This document shows positions 1-8,273 of a stretch of DNA of 44,600 nucleotides, in pieces (positions within the stretch are counted from its first letter, which is position 1; each line of letters opens with the position of its first letter). The notes below the pieces were generated by a model, which saw only the letters and a program-made list of their open reading frames with translations, was not told where the DNA came from and made no database searches. Position numbers and translations under genes: made by a program. This DNA comes from Chlamydiota bacterium. GTDB taxonomy: Bacteria > Auribacterota > UBA3054 > B51-G9. The stretch lies in NCBI GenBank assembly GCA_030596365.1, contig JAUVKG010000001.1:1-44600 (forward strand). The letters are read 5' to 3'.

Positions 1-84
1 AATCTTTTTTACACGAATTGACTGTTTCACTTTATAAGCAATTGTATGTTCACGTCCGCCGCCGCCAATAATTAAGACATTCAT
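1..84 (-). CDS. purD: Phosphoribosylamine-glycine ligase, N-terminal fragment (cut by window edge)
   Basis: The 28 codons visible read MNVLIIGGGGREHTIAYK and on to VKKI. This is the N-terminal nucleotide-binding motif (GGGGREH) of GAR synthetase, which ligates glycine to phosphoribosylamine in step 2 of purine synthesis. The start is the ATG at 82-84, and the rest lies left of the window. A heptamer tandem array begins about three bases upstream of this start, so the promoter or leader must lie in or beyond the repeats. purE, of the same pathway, is at 14265 but not linked in an operon. Only the N-terminus is visible, but the motif is characteristic. Confidence 0.88.
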   Translation of the reverse strand, partial: MNVLIIGGGGREHTIAYKVKQSIRVKKI

Positions 85-165
85 ATTAGTTAATAGTTAA
101 TAGTTAATAGTTAATAGTTAATAGTTAATAGTTAATAGTTATTAGTTAATGGTTAATAGTTATCT
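85..165. repeat. Heptamer tandem array (TTAATAG unit)
   Basis: About eleven units of TTAATAG follow each other, perfect at first and then with single-base variants. The array starts directly upstream of the purD start codon. Read on the minus strand the unit is CTATTAA, which resembles a -10 box every seven bases. The same word recurs at 18508-18545. Confidence 0.93.
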
Positions 166-166
166 G

Positions 167-199
167 TTAATAGCTTGCCCAGCCATAGGCGGGGTTAAT
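167..199. repeat. Left arm of a 33-base perfect inverted repeat
   Basis: This 33-base stretch is the exact reverse complement of 604-636. It starts in the heptamer word and contains GCCCAGCCATAGGCGGGG, a small imperfect hairpin. Related hairpin words occur at 15503-15517 and 15541-15554. The 404 bases between the arms (200-603) hold a second hairpin (TCCGCC-GA-GGCGGA, 209-222) and the promoter of the next gene, but no gene I can support. Confidence 0.9.
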
Positions 200-565
200 T
201 GTCGAAGATCCGCCGAGGCGGAATATCAGTTATATATTTCTTTTGTATACTCTTTTTTATTATACAATAAATGAGAGAAAATATCCATAACATTATGCAG
301 GAGATATCCGATTTTTTTTGTAAGTAGCGTGATATAGGCTGATTTGCGAAATTGGTTGAAGGTGCTTTGAAATTACTGCCCACGGAACATTGGGAATCCG
401 GTGTATGCCCGGACACAGACTACACGGAAATTTTAAATAATAACTATTTAAACCTTAATATTTACGAACGTTTACAATATAAATAAAATTCTTTATCCGT
501 GTAATTCCGTGTTTTCCGTGGGCAATAAAAAAAAATACAACCTGTTCCGAGCACATTATCGCGCA

Positions 566-594
566 TTGAAAAAGGTTTGTTTATATGGTACAAT
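566..594 (+). promoter_or_regulatory. Sigma-70 type promoter of the DUF945 gene
   Basis: TTGAAA (566-571), a 17-base spacer and TACAAT (589-594), with the -10 preceded by TGG, an extended -10. The predicted start of transcription is near 601. This gives a leader of about 80 bases that contains the 604-636 repeat arm and the hairpin at 646-662. Confidence 0.75.
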
Positions 595-603
595 TCAATA
601 ATG

Positions 604-636
604 ATTAACCCCGCCTATGGCTGGGCAAGCTATTAA
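604..636. repeat. Right arm of the 33-base perfect inverted repeat
   Basis: Exact reverse complement of 167-199. It lies in the predicted 5' leader of the DUF945 gene. It is followed by a 17-base palindrome (646-662, arms CCACGCGA and TCGCGTGG around one A) that ends 17 bases before the start codon at 680. Confidence 0.9.
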
Positions 637-679
637 CTAATAACGCCACGCGAATCGCGTGGTAAAATTTATACTTAAT

Positions 680-1990
680 ATGAAAAAGATTATTGCTGGA
701 ATTGTATTATTATTTATTGCAGCAGTGCTGATAACACCTCTTTTTGTAGGCATTGCTGCAGAAAAGCAAATTAACAAACAGATTGACAAAATATCACTGG
801 CATCAGATGTTACAATTTCAAACGTTTATAAACGAAATTGGTTTTCATCAAACGCGGAAATATCATTTGATTTGTCGCAAATTCTTTCCGCATACGGTTT
901 ACTCCGGCTTGACACGATGCCTGTTTTTGGAAAGACAATGGTAAAAACACGATCAGAGATCATTCATGGACCGTTTCCTTTAAAACGTTTTTATCCTAAA
1001 CAGCCGTTGACAGTTCCATTACTTGGTGTAACAAAAAATGTAACAAAGATTATTTTCCCCACGAATGTGTTAAATTTCACGCCGACCATAACAACTTATA
1101 CGTCAATCTATCCTAACGGCAGCGGCAGCGGAGCATTTACAATACCAAAGGCAAATTATCAGTTTAGTGATGCGGATAATTTATTAAAGTGCAGTGAAAT
1201 AGATGGTGAGATAAGTTTTTCGTCTGATATGTCGAAATTATTTTTTGTTTTTAACGCTCCAAATATTTTTTTAAAACGTCTTGATAACGAATTTGAAGTT
1301 AACGGTTTGAAATGTTCGTGGCGTAATGATAGAGAAACAGCGGGAATACAATCCGGAGATTTTAAATTAACATTCGACAATATTATCTTCGGTAAAACCA
1401 AAATTAATAATTGCACATTTTCGAATTTCAGAAAAGAGGAAGGGAGCAATTTATTTTTTAACACAAGCATATCAATTAAATCTTTTAAAGATGACAATAC
1501 CGGTTTGGGTCCTGTTAAAATTGAATTATCGGGTGAAAATATTAAAAAGAGCGTTTATAAACAACTAACTTCTTTATTAAGCAATATCAATAACGATTCA
1601 GAAAATCAATTTGCACGTGTTTTGATGATGACACAGATTATAGGATTACTGCCTGAATTACTGTCGGAATCACCTGAAATTAATTTGAAAAAAATTGAAA
1701 TCGGAACTCCCGACGGCAAAGTGTCCATTAATGCGAGCATCAAAGCGGACAAAACGAAATTAATTAATCCGAATGATTTGAAAGAGATCATAAAATCTAT
1801 AACCGCTGGTTTTTCTATGGTAATACCGAATTCCATAGCGGAGAAATACATTTTTAACAATAAAAATCCGCGTTATATCATGCTGCAAAACATGATGATT
1901 GAAGATAGCGTTAATTACACACTGGATTTAGAATATAAAGACTCGCAATTTTTTGTAAACGGGGAACCGTTTTCGCCATCACAAAACTAA
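680..1990 (+). CDS. DUF945 (YdgA-like) family protein
   Basis: A 436-residue protein with one N-terminal membrane helix or uncleaved signal (MKKIIAGIVLLFIAAVLIT) and a long extracytoplasmic part. The context of residues 38-60 (ISNVYKRNWFSSNAEISF) and the motif HGPFPLKRF match the DUF945 family typified by E. coli YdgA, an envelope protein of unknown biochemical role. I chose the ATG at 680 because translation then begins with the lysines and hydrophobic run usual for this family; a GTG at 659 in the same frame lies inside the palindrome at 646-662. No clear ribosome binding site is visible. It is a single gene with its own promoter at 566-594. Confidence 0.78.
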   Translation: MKKIIAGIVLLFIAAVLITPLFVGIAAEKQINKQIDKISLASDVTISNVYKRNWFSSNAEISFDLSQILSAYGLLRLDTMPVFGKTMVKTRSEIIHGPFPLKRFYPKQPLTVPLLGVTKNVTKIIFPTNVLNFTPTITTYTSIYPNGSGSGAFTIPKANYQFSDADNLLKCSEIDGEISFSSDMSKLFFVFNAPNIFLKRLDNEFEVNGLKCSWRNDRETAGIQSGDFKLTFDNIIFGKTKINNCTFSNFRKEEGSNLFFNTSISIKSFKDDNTGLGPVKIELSGENIKKSVYKQLTSLLSNINNDSENQFARVLMMTQIIGLLPELLSESPEINLKKIEIGTPDGKVSINASIKADKTKLINPNDLKEIIKSITAGFSMVIPNSIAEKYIFNNKNPRYIMLQNMMIEDSVNYTLDLEYKDSQFFVNGEPFSPSQN

Positions 1991-2327
1991 AAAGATTTTT
2001 ACAATAAAAATTGAAAAAGTTCGTCATAAGCATAATGTAAAAAATAATTATTGAACGGTAAGAAAATGAATTAAGAATAGCCACGAAGACACAAAGGCTC
2101 AAAGAAGAAAAATATTACAAAATCATTAAAAGGAAATTTTTAAAAGTGCGTAGTCAAGTAGTGAGTGGTTTGTCCGACTTTTGACCTTTAGACCTTGAAC
2201 GTGAGTACAGCGTTACTTCGTTAGGACTTTCGACTAATAAATTAACTTAGTGTCTTAGAGTCTTAGTGGCGATAATTAAAAATATATTTGTCAAAATAAT
2301 TAATGTCAAAATGATAAGAAAAATTAT
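1991..2327. other. Spacer with degenerate short-word repeats
   Basis: No gene is visible here. The stretch holds degenerate repeat text: a CACGAAGACACAAAGGC word near 2081, a GACCTTT-like heptamer run near 2180-2200, the word AGCGTTACTTCGTTAGGAC at 2212-2230 (also at 15948-15966), and CTTAGTGTCTTAGAGTCTTA near 2246. The last 50 bases are AT-rich and may hold a weak promoter for the next gene (TTGTCA near 2287), but no confident -10 box. Confidence 0.6.
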
Positions 2328-4667
2328 ATGAAAAAAGTATTAATAAGCTTATTGGTTTTATTCTCAGGTATGGCTTGCGCAATGAGTATTACAAATGACT
2401 ATGCAGGGATGAAAGTCATTTATAGCGGGGTTCGAGGGCAAATGAAGATCTACAACTCTCTTGCAAATAACAGATGGAACATAGAACTTACCGATTTGCC
2501 GGATCCATCCATAGTTACCGGAGAATCAAAAAGTCGATTGCTGATAAAAAAGAAATTTAATGACCCTAATACAGTTATGATTGAAAGCATAACAGCTGAC
2601 GGGCCGATGCAAAGTATAACAGTAAATTTTCCGCCGGGAAATCGTAAGGCCTGCTTCGTTAGAAATATTGCTGTTAATGGTTTTGTAAATAATATTAAAA
2701 TTACGGGAGGGGATTTGGGGGATTTTGAAGGTCCGGACGGGATAGTTTACATTAAAGGTGATGTAGGCACGCTTAAAGTTGACGGTAAAAAATATAATGT
2801 TAAAAATTCAAAAGAAAGTCAGTTCTGGGGCGGAAATATTTGGGCGGATATTATTGTTACCGGCGGAGTAAAAAAATTACAGGTTAAAGGCGGAAATATT
2901 CATTATGATAATAACGGCGGCTCTTTTGGTAAACTTTCATTCGGTGGATATGTGAATCTGATCGCCGCCGATGGCGTTACAGTAAAAACCGACCGTGCAG
3001 ATAAGTACAGCAAAGTAATTTTTGGAGGAGGAATCAATTCAGAGATTAACGGACACGATTATCAAATAAAACAAATCAGAGCTAAAGGCGGAACGATTTC
3101 GTCCAGCGATATTAAATGCAGGCAAATTAAAAAGCTGACTGTTCTCGGTCAGAAAGCGGAAAATCCGCAGCCGATTATTCCTGAAGGCGATCAGGGAATT
3201 ATAGATACTTATGTCAGAACAACGGCTGATACAAACTCTAATTTATGCAGTCTTGATAAGGTTCTGGTAAAGAACGGACAGGTTAAAAACAGCCTTTTTG
3301 CCGTAAAAGGTGACGCGAAAAGCATCACACTGAACGGAGAAATTTCAAGCATAAAAGGGAATGTTGAAAATACAGTTGTTCGCGCGGGATTTGACGGTAG
3401 TTTAAATTATAACAATCCACCAAACATTACACCGCAAAGTTTTATAACTACAATCTTTGCCAATACCGAATTGGTAATCCCTTTTATAGTAGCTACAGAA
3501 GATTTATCAGAAGAATTGACTGTTTCAATTCGTCAACGCGGTGCGGCAATTGACGCGGTAATTTCTAATTACAACGGTCAAACTTTCAGTGGAACAAACA
3601 GATGGAATATTAACAAACCAATTGAAGCCGGTATGTTTGTATGGACCGGTTCTCCATTAGCCGCGGGAAAAAACTCAAATATTATTGTACGTGTTCGTGA
3701 TAATTCCGTACCTAATTTATATGCAGATATGATGTTGACAATTAACGTTTTTACAAATAACGCGTTGCCGGAAATTTTTCTATATCCGGATGACTCAACA
3801 CGTTTATACAGTCTTGAAGACGTCAATGATCTTTCCTGGACAGTTACTGTTTATGATGTTAATTATGAGGAAGAACTGACACTTTCTCACAGCGGACTTG
3901 ACATTGAAATAGATCAACTTGATAATTGGATTTACTACGCCCGTGCAATTAATCCAACAGTTGGCTGGTATTCAAACGTTACTTTCACAGTTACTGACAG
4001 TGAAGGTCTTCAAAACCACGCAATTATAGATGTTATTGTATTAAGTAATAACCCTCCGGCAGTAACCACTTCATTATCTAATAATACTGTTGTTTGTGCT
4101 GTGAGTAATCTGCTCGATTTTCAGATTATCGGGCAAGTGGCTAATCCGGACACGCTGACATTTGTCCGTCCACTTACTATGCCTTCAGTAATTGAATACA
4201 CCAATGCTGTTTTTAACAATGTAGTTATTGCAAGCAATAGTTTTCAATGGATACCGTCGGCAAATAATGTTGGAAGCTCGACATGGACTTTTTTGGTTTA
4301 TAACAGCGGCATTGTGCAATCCGCAGGAAAAATTTCTATTACTGTTATAGTAACAAATGGTGTGAATTCTGTTTTGGCACCTCAAAATGATGTTACAGAT
4401 ATAATCGGATATTATGAAGGAAATATAAATAAAATTTCTATCGCAGGGAATTCTTCATATTCTGACTTTATTGCCGGAACACATGACTACACTCCGGGCG
4501 ATTGGCAAAACGCTAATTACATTGGAGTATTAAAGAGCTTAAAAATTAATGGCATTGCCATAAGTAATATTTTCACATCAAGAAAAAAAATAAATATCAA
4601 CAAACGTGATGATTTTGATTTTGATGAAAATGATGTGTGGATTAGCGGGACGAAAGATGTGAATTGA
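2328..4667 (+). CDS. Secreted beta-rich protein with cadherin/Ig-like repeats
   Basis: A 779-residue protein with a signal peptide (MKKVLISLLVLFSGMACA, cleavage near residue 18). Residues about 85-350 are a run of short glycine-rich strands with the recurring pattern 'K/I-x-V-K/T-GG-x-I', as expected of a beta-solenoid. From about residue 365 to 690 there are roughly three domains of about 100 residues with the cadherin/Ig-like pattern (for example VRVRDNSVPNLYADMMLTINV and FTVTDSEGLQNHAIIDVIV). The C-terminus is polar, with no sorting signal, PEP-CTERM motif or membrane helix. The N-terminal half resembles the protein at 39153-40286. A surface or adhesion role is inferred from architecture only. 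The stop codon is followed at once by the hairpin module at 4669-4694. Confidence 0.8.
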   Translation: MKKVLISLLVLFSGMACAMSITNDYAGMKVIYSGVRGQMKIYNSLANNRWNIELTDLPDPSIVTGESKSRLLIKKKFNDPNTVMIESITADGPMQSITVNFPPGNRKACFVRNIAVNGFVNNIKITGGDLGDFEGPDGIVYIKGDVGTLKVDGKKYNVKNSKESQFWGGNIWADIIVTGGVKKLQVKGGNIHYDNNGGSFGKLSFGGYVNLIAADGVTVKTDRADKYSKVIFGGGINSEINGHDYQIKQIRAKGGTISSSDIKCRQIKKLTVLGQKAENPQPIIPEGDQGIIDTYVRTTADTNSNLCSLDKVLVKNGQVKNSLFAVKGDAKSITLNGEISSIKGNVENTVVRAGFDGSLNYNNPPNITPQSFITTIFANTELVIPFIVATEDLSEELTVSIRQRGAAIDAVISNYNGQTFSGTNRWNINKPIEAGMFVWTGSPLAAGKNSNIIVRVRDNSVPNLYADMMLTINVFTNNALPEIFLYPDDSTRLYSLEDVNDLSWTVTVYDVNYEEELTLSHSGLDIEIDQLDNWIYYARAINPTVGWYSNVTFTVTDSEGLQNHAIIDVIVLSNNPPAVTTSLSNNTVVCAVSNLLDFQIIGQVANPDTLTFVRPLTMPSVIEYTNAVFNNVVIASNSFQWIPSANNVGSSTWTFLVYNSGIVQSAGKISITVIVTNGVNSVLAPQNDVTDIIGYYEGNINKISIAGNSSYSDFIAGTHDYTPGDWQNANYIGVLKSLKINGIAISNIFTSRKKININKRDDFDFDENDVWISGTKDVN

Positions 4668-4668
4668 G

Positions 4669-4694
4669 AGTAAGCCGCGCTTCCCAGCGCGAGC
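4669..4694 (+). repeat. Post-stop hairpin module, copy 1
   Basis: A 26-base module that starts AGTAAGCCGCGC one base after the stop codon of the preceding gene and folds as CGCGCT-TCCC-AGCGCG. It matches 44429-44454 in 25 of 26 bases, where it again follows a stop codon directly. There is no T-run, so a plain intrinsic terminator is unlikely. Confidence 0.85.
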
Positions 4695-4790
4695 AGTGAG
4701 TAGCGAGTAGTGAGTAGTGAGTAGTGAGTAGTGAGTAGTGAGTAGTGAGTAGTGAGTAGTGAGTAGTGAGTGATGGAGTGATGGAGTGAT
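4695..4790. repeat. Heptamer array (GTAGTGA) running into an octamer array (GGAGTGAT)
   Basis: About ten units of GTAGTGA are followed without a gap by three units of the octamer GGAGTGAT. The octamer word is the same as in the array at 44456-44503 and close to the one at 37381-37578. The remainder of the spacer to 5009 has no gene. It holds a 27-base dispersed element at 4903-4929 and a degenerate run of TGTCCCATA-like 9-mers at 4961-5000. Confidence 0.92.
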
Positions 4791-4902
4791 AGTTTGTTGG
4801 AGTTCCTCGCTTTAGCGTATGATTTGATTATCAGCATGTTGGACACAATCAAGTATTTTACATAATTCACAAAAAATATTGTGCTTGGATTTGCGACTTA
4901 AC

Positions 4903-4929
4903 TTTGCGAGCTTCGCGCCTTGGCGAGAG
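4903..4929 (+). repeat. Dispersed 27-base element (TTTGCGAGCTT type), copy 1
   Basis: The element begins TTTGCGAGCTTCGCGCC and ends GGCGAGAG. Copies of the same text lie at 42901-42927 (same strand) and 43007-43032 (opposite strand), each in a spacer. Confidence 0.8.
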
Positions 4930-5009
4930 TAAAAATGGGTGAGATGAATGTGCGACACTCGTCCCATATGTTCTATTTGTCCTATCTGTCCCATACGTCC
5001 CAAACTTCC

Positions 5010-6020
5010 TCACTCAAAAAAACCTTTTGATTGATGAAAGCGGAAATTTTTGCTTCCCTTTGCCGGCCGCTCAATAATAAAACATTCTACATCGGGAATT
5101 GTGCTGGCAAGTTGGAGCGCATTGGCAGGTGTTAAAGTGAAAAAAGCGGTTGCCCACGCATCGGCTTCAGCGCAGGTCGGCGCGGTAACTGTAACACTTA
5201 GGACTGTTGTTTTTACCGGCACGCCGGTATTTGGATTTATAATATGTGAATATGTGTTTGTCCCCTCTTTAAAATAATTTCTATAGTTCCCTGAAGTAGC
5301 AACTGCTTTATTTTTAACTTTCAGAATATCATTTTCTATAATATCTTTTGCAGCTACATTTTCCCGTGGAGTTTGAATTCCAACATGCCATACTTTCTCA
5401 CCGGAAGATGATGTTCTTATATCGCCACCCGCGTTGATAAGAAAATCAGAAAATCCGCAGCTCAATAATATTTCCACAGCTGCATCAACTGCAACGCCTT
5501 TAGCGACTGAGCTTAAATCGATATCCAGATTAGCTACAGTTGTGCTAACGGAATGTTTATCATATAAGACTATAAATTTATCTGAGCCAACTTTAATTTT
5601 TGCGATTTTTATTTCAATATCTGATGGCACTTTTTTTGAATTATTGTTCCCGAAACCCCATAATTCAACCAGCGGAGCGATTGTAACGTCATATTTCCCG
5701 TCAGTTTTTTCTGATATTTTTTTCGCTATAGTCAAGCATTTCAAAGTATAATCGGAAATTTTTATTATTTCATTTTGTCCGCCATTTTTAATTTTCGAAA
5801 TGTCACTAGCAGAAATAAATTTGCTCGTATTTGTTTCCACTTCACCAATAGCGTCAAATGCTTTATTAACGGCCTGTTGAACTTTTTTCTTATCATTCGC
5901 AATCACCTGTATTTCGACAAAGGTATGCATATACGATCTCTGCTCAGCGAATTTTTTATTTTCATTTTTCGAGCACGAGGAAATAAGAATAATTAAAATT
6001 ATAAAAACAATTTTGTTCAT
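5010..6020 (-). CDS. apbE: FAD:protein FMN transferase (ApbE), lipoprotein
   Basis: A 336-residue protein that begins with a lipoprotein signal (IILISSC, acylated Cys16). ApbE enzymes attach FMN from FAD to a Thr/Ser of target flavoproteins outside the cytoplasm, such as NqrB/NqrC and RnfG. Family marks are DGKYDVTIAPLVELWGFG, LDIDLSSVAKGVAVD, the glycine motif INAGGDIR, the SHIINPNTG motif, and the C-terminal TCAEADAWATAFF stretch with the metal-binding acidic/Ala region. It is monocistronic with no Nqr, Rnf or target gene beside it. A strong promoter lies so close to the start codon that the mRNA should have almost no leader. The family call is secure; the target protein is unknown. Confidence 0.95.
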   Translation of the reverse strand: MNKIVFIILIILISSCSKNENKKFAEQRSYMHTFVEIQVIANDKKKVQQAVNKAFDAIGEVETNTSKFISASDISKIKNGGQNEIIKISDYTLKCLTIAKKISEKTDGKYDVTIAPLVELWGFGNNNSKKVPSDIEIKIAKIKVGSDKFIVLYDKHSVSTTVANLDIDLSSVAKGVAVDAAVEILLSCGFSDFLINAGGDIRTSSSGEKVWHVGIQTPRENVAAKDIIENDILKVKNKAVATSGNYRNYFKEGTNTYSHIINPNTGVPVKTTVLSVTVTAPTCAEADAWATAFFTLTPANALQLASTIPDVECFIIERPAKGSKNFRFHQSKGFFE

Positions 6021-6027
6021 TGTAAAT

Positions 6028-6056
6028 ACTATAAATAATTACTTAACAAAAGTCAA
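6028..6056 (-). promoter_or_regulatory. apbE promoter, predicted leaderless
   Basis: On the minus strand TTGACT (6056-6051), a 17-base spacer and TATAGT (6033-6028). Seven bases separate the -10 box from the ATG at 6020-6018, so transcription should begin at or next to the A of the start codon. Confidence 0.85.
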
Positions 6057-6401
6057 TTGCCTCACTATTCAGAACAACATGTTTTTTGCTCTGTGTAAAA
6101 ACGAGTGAGTATTAACCTAAGCATGTGCGTGACATAGCAAAATCATTAAGAAAATGGAAAATGATTTTTTTCATATCCTTCGTAGTTAAAGAAATTGAGT
6201 TATAAAGAATTAGACAGAATCATTTAGTGACAGAATCATTGATAACAGCAATAAAAAAACGATTTGGTGATTGGGTGATTGAAAATCATATCAATCATAT
6301 CAATCTTTCAATAATTGCCCCGGCACAGCCCCCGGGAAAAACATTTAAAGCGAACGAAAATCCTTTTACCCATAAATTTGTTCAGCAGAACAAATTTCCT
6401 C
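6057..6401. other. Spacer between divergent apbE and GH5 genes
   Basis: I see no gene here. It holds two direct copies of ACAGAATCATT (6214-6224 and 6230-6240), a degenerate GATTGGGTGATTG octamer-like run at 6264-6283, a ATCATATCAATC repeat near 6287-6306, and GC-rich CCCCGGCACAGCCCCCGGG text at 6318-6337. A short open frame at 6227-6415 has no start signal or recognisable product. Confidence 0.6.
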
Positions 6402-6441
6402 AGCTGTGCCTGTAACATGCTACCCCCGGCACAGCTTTTTT
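6402..6441 (+). terminator. Terminator-like hairpin just upstream of the GH5 promoter
   Basis: Arms AGCTGTGCC (6402-6410) and GGCACAGCT (6428-6436) form a 9-base-pair stem with a 17-base loop, followed by a run of six T. It ends three bases before the GH5 -10 box and would insulate the promoter from upstream transcription. The long loop weakens it as a terminator. Confidence 0.55.
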
Positions 6442-6449
6442 GGTATAAT
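6442..6449 (+). promoter_or_regulatory. Extended -10 promoter of GH5 gene, predicted leaderless
   Basis: TATAAT at 6444-6449 preceded by TGG, a consensus extended -10. No good -35 box is visible 17 bases upstream. Only six bases separate it from the ATG at 6456, so the transcript should begin at the start codon. Confidence 0.72.
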
Positions 6450-6455
6450 ATTAAC

Positions 6456-7730
6456 ATGAATATAAAATTTTATGTTTTTTTATTCCTGCTGTGCGGAAAT
6501 CTTTTTTCTTATCCTCTTTGGTTACACACCAGTAACACACAAATCACCAACACAAAAGGCGAAGTTGTTCTGCTGCGCGGTGTGAATTTTGGTTCGTGGC
6601 TTCTCAATGAGTTATGGATGACAGATTTTCAACCGCGAGGGTCAAATTTAACCTGCGATTTGGATATCCGGATTATTCTCAGCAAAAGATTTGGAAAAAA
6701 GAAAGCCAAACAACTTTTAGAGATTTATCAACACTCATACATTAATGAGCAAGATTTTGATAACGTAAAAAAACTAGGTTTTAACTGTATCAGAATACCT
6801 TTCTTTTATAAAATTCTTGAAGATGATGATAAACCAGGTGTTTATAAAAAAAGCGGTTGGGATTTATTGGATTTCGCGGTATCAAATTGCGCAGCGAGAA
6901 ATATTTACTGCATTATCGATTTGCATGGAACACCGGGAGGTCAGAGTGCTGATCACACAACCGGTCAAACCGGTTTAAACAAATTATTTTGGGAGAGAAA
7001 GTTTCAGGACAGAACTGTTAAAATGTGGAAAGCAATTACACAAAGATATAAAAATGAACCTGCTGTTGCAGGTTACGATCTGATAAATGAACCTTATGGA
7101 GCGCCGACAAAAGATTCTTTGTTGAAATTATATTCCCGATTATATAAAGCGATTCGTGCTATTGATAAAAAGCATATAATTTTTCTTGCTGACCGCGGAC
7201 CGTGGCACGGCGGTCTCAATGAATTTCCGGTATTAAAAAAAGGCAGACACCCCATTCCGGCGACTATTTCCAATATGCCGGGTACAAGGCTTGATTTAGT
7301 CGCCGGAATTGGGGATTGGGAGAATGTTGTCTATCAGACTCACATATATGATTTTAAGGATTGGGGAGTTAAAGCGCACAAAAAACTAATTGATGATTTT
7401 GCGAAAGAAGAAATTGGCAAAAGAAAAAACGTACCGGTTCTAATCGGTGAATTTCACCCCTGGGGAGATAATAAAGTATGGGAAATGTATTTTAAGAAGT
7501 TTAATTCAAACAATTGGAATTGGACATTATGGACATACAAATGCAGCAGTAAAGCCGGTGACTGGGGAATTTACAGAACGAGTGTTACGCCAAATATTCT
7601 AAAAGATTCTTATAATGAACTTTCAAACAAATTCACACGCTACTCCACCGATTTCGCCACAACAGATAAAAAACAAATTGACGTGTTGAAAAGCGGGGCA
7701 CGTTTATCAATTATTAAACAGAATCATTAA
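6456..7730 (+). CDS. Secreted glycoside hydrolase family 5 enzyme
   Basis: With the start at 6456 this is a 424-residue protein with a signal peptide (MNIKFYVFLFLLCGNLFS). The rest is one GH5 TIM barrel. It has RGVNFGSWL near residue 41, FNCIRIPFF at 109-117, the acid/base glutamate in GYDLINEP (Glu212), H-IYDF (His296) and the nucleophile in IGEFHPWG (Glu332). GH5 enzymes are retaining beta-glycosidases, mostly beta-1,4-glucanases, beta-1,3-glucosidases or mannanases; the substrate cannot be told here. I reject the in-frame start at 6315 because it puts 47 unrelated residues before the signal peptide and the promoter is at 6442-6449. The gene is flanked by direct copies of ACAGAATCATT, the right one overlapping its stop codon. 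Confidence 0.92.
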   Translation: MNIKFYVFLFLLCGNLFSYPLWLHTSNTQITNTKGEVVLLRGVNFGSWLLNELWMTDFQPRGSNLTCDLDIRIILSKRFGKKKAKQLLEIYQHSYINEQDFDNVKKLGFNCIRIPFFYKILEDDDKPGVYKKSGWDLLDFAVSNCAARNIYCIIDLHGTPGGQSADHTTGQTGLNKLFWERKFQDRTVKMWKAITQRYKNEPAVAGYDLINEPYGAPTKDSLLKLYSRLYKAIRAIDKKHIIFLADRGPWHGGLNEFPVLKKGRHPIPATISNMPGTRLDLVAGIGDWENVVYQTHIYDFKDWGVKAHKKLIDDFAKEEIGKRKNVPVLIGEFHPWGDNKVWEMYFKKFNSNNWNWTLWTYKCSSKAGDWGIYRTSVTPNILKDSYNELSNKFTRYSTDFATTDKKQIDVLKSGARLSIIKQNH

Positions 7731-7899
7731 CAGCAGTTCACGTATAAAATTAAAAGTCAAAATAATGTAAGTCAAAACGATAAAACCACAAGATAAAATA
7801 AACCAACAATTATTGGTAATTTGAATTTTCGACTTTTACTGAAAAAAATTTTTTTGCTCATTAAAGCTGCATTTATAATCAAGAAAAACATTTAGTAAC

Positions 7900-8220
7900 T
7901 TAAGCCGTTACAGTAAAATCATCATGGTTTACCATTTCAACCATTTGCTCACCGTTTTTGCAAAAAGAAGCCGTCATTTCACCTTTGATATCAGAAAAAA
8001 CAGCTTTGGCAGGGTTAATACTTTCAATATTTATATCAGGACCACATTTGGCTGATAATGTCAAATTAGTAACATTGGCATCAGATACATTTGGCCGCTC
8101 AACGTTCCAGCTTCCATCATCATTCATTGATAATTCGGTACAAATATAATTATTTGTTGTAGCAATAGCACTACTGATGATCAGGCAAATTATCAAAGTT
8201 TGTTTTATTAAATTGTTCAT
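7900..8220 (-). CDS. Small secreted protein of unknown function
   Basis: A 106-residue protein with a signal peptide (MNNLIKQTLIICLIISSAIA) and about 85 mature residues that look beta-rich and contain three cysteines. A ribosome binding site (AGGA) precedes the ATG by seven bases. It follows the gene at 8274 by 53 bases on the same strand and is the last member of the run that starts with yigZ and the sigma factor, so it may be part of that envelope-stress unit. I do not recognise the family. No terminator hairpin is visible in the 169 bases between it and the convergent GH5 gene. Confidence 0.7.
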   Translation of the reverse strand: MNNLIKQTLIICLIISSAIATTNNYICTELSMNDDGSWNVERPNVSDANVTNLTLSAKCGPDINIESINPAKAVFSDIKGEMTASFCKNGEQMVEMVNHDDFTVTA

Positions 8221-8273
8221 TTTTTATCCTGGATTAACGAGTTTTTTGCGATAAATTGTTTTTCGAATAGCCA

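Noticed and set aside
195..416. 73-residue open frame on the minus strand
   Set aside because: It lies between the inverted repeat arms, has no ribosome site, an unlikely composition and overlaps hairpin text; no family is recognised.
2328..4667. Autotransporter or PEP-CTERM surface protein
   Set aside because: The C-terminus has neither a beta-barrel pattern ending in an aromatic residue nor a PEP motif with a membrane helix.
4517..4870. 117-residue frame on the minus strand with LLTTHYSLLTT repeats
   Set aside because: It is the translation of the GTAGTGA array and the end of the real gene on the other strand.
6227..6415. 62-residue frame upstream of GH5
   Set aside because: It is made of repeat text and the arm of the terminator-like hairpin, with no start signal.
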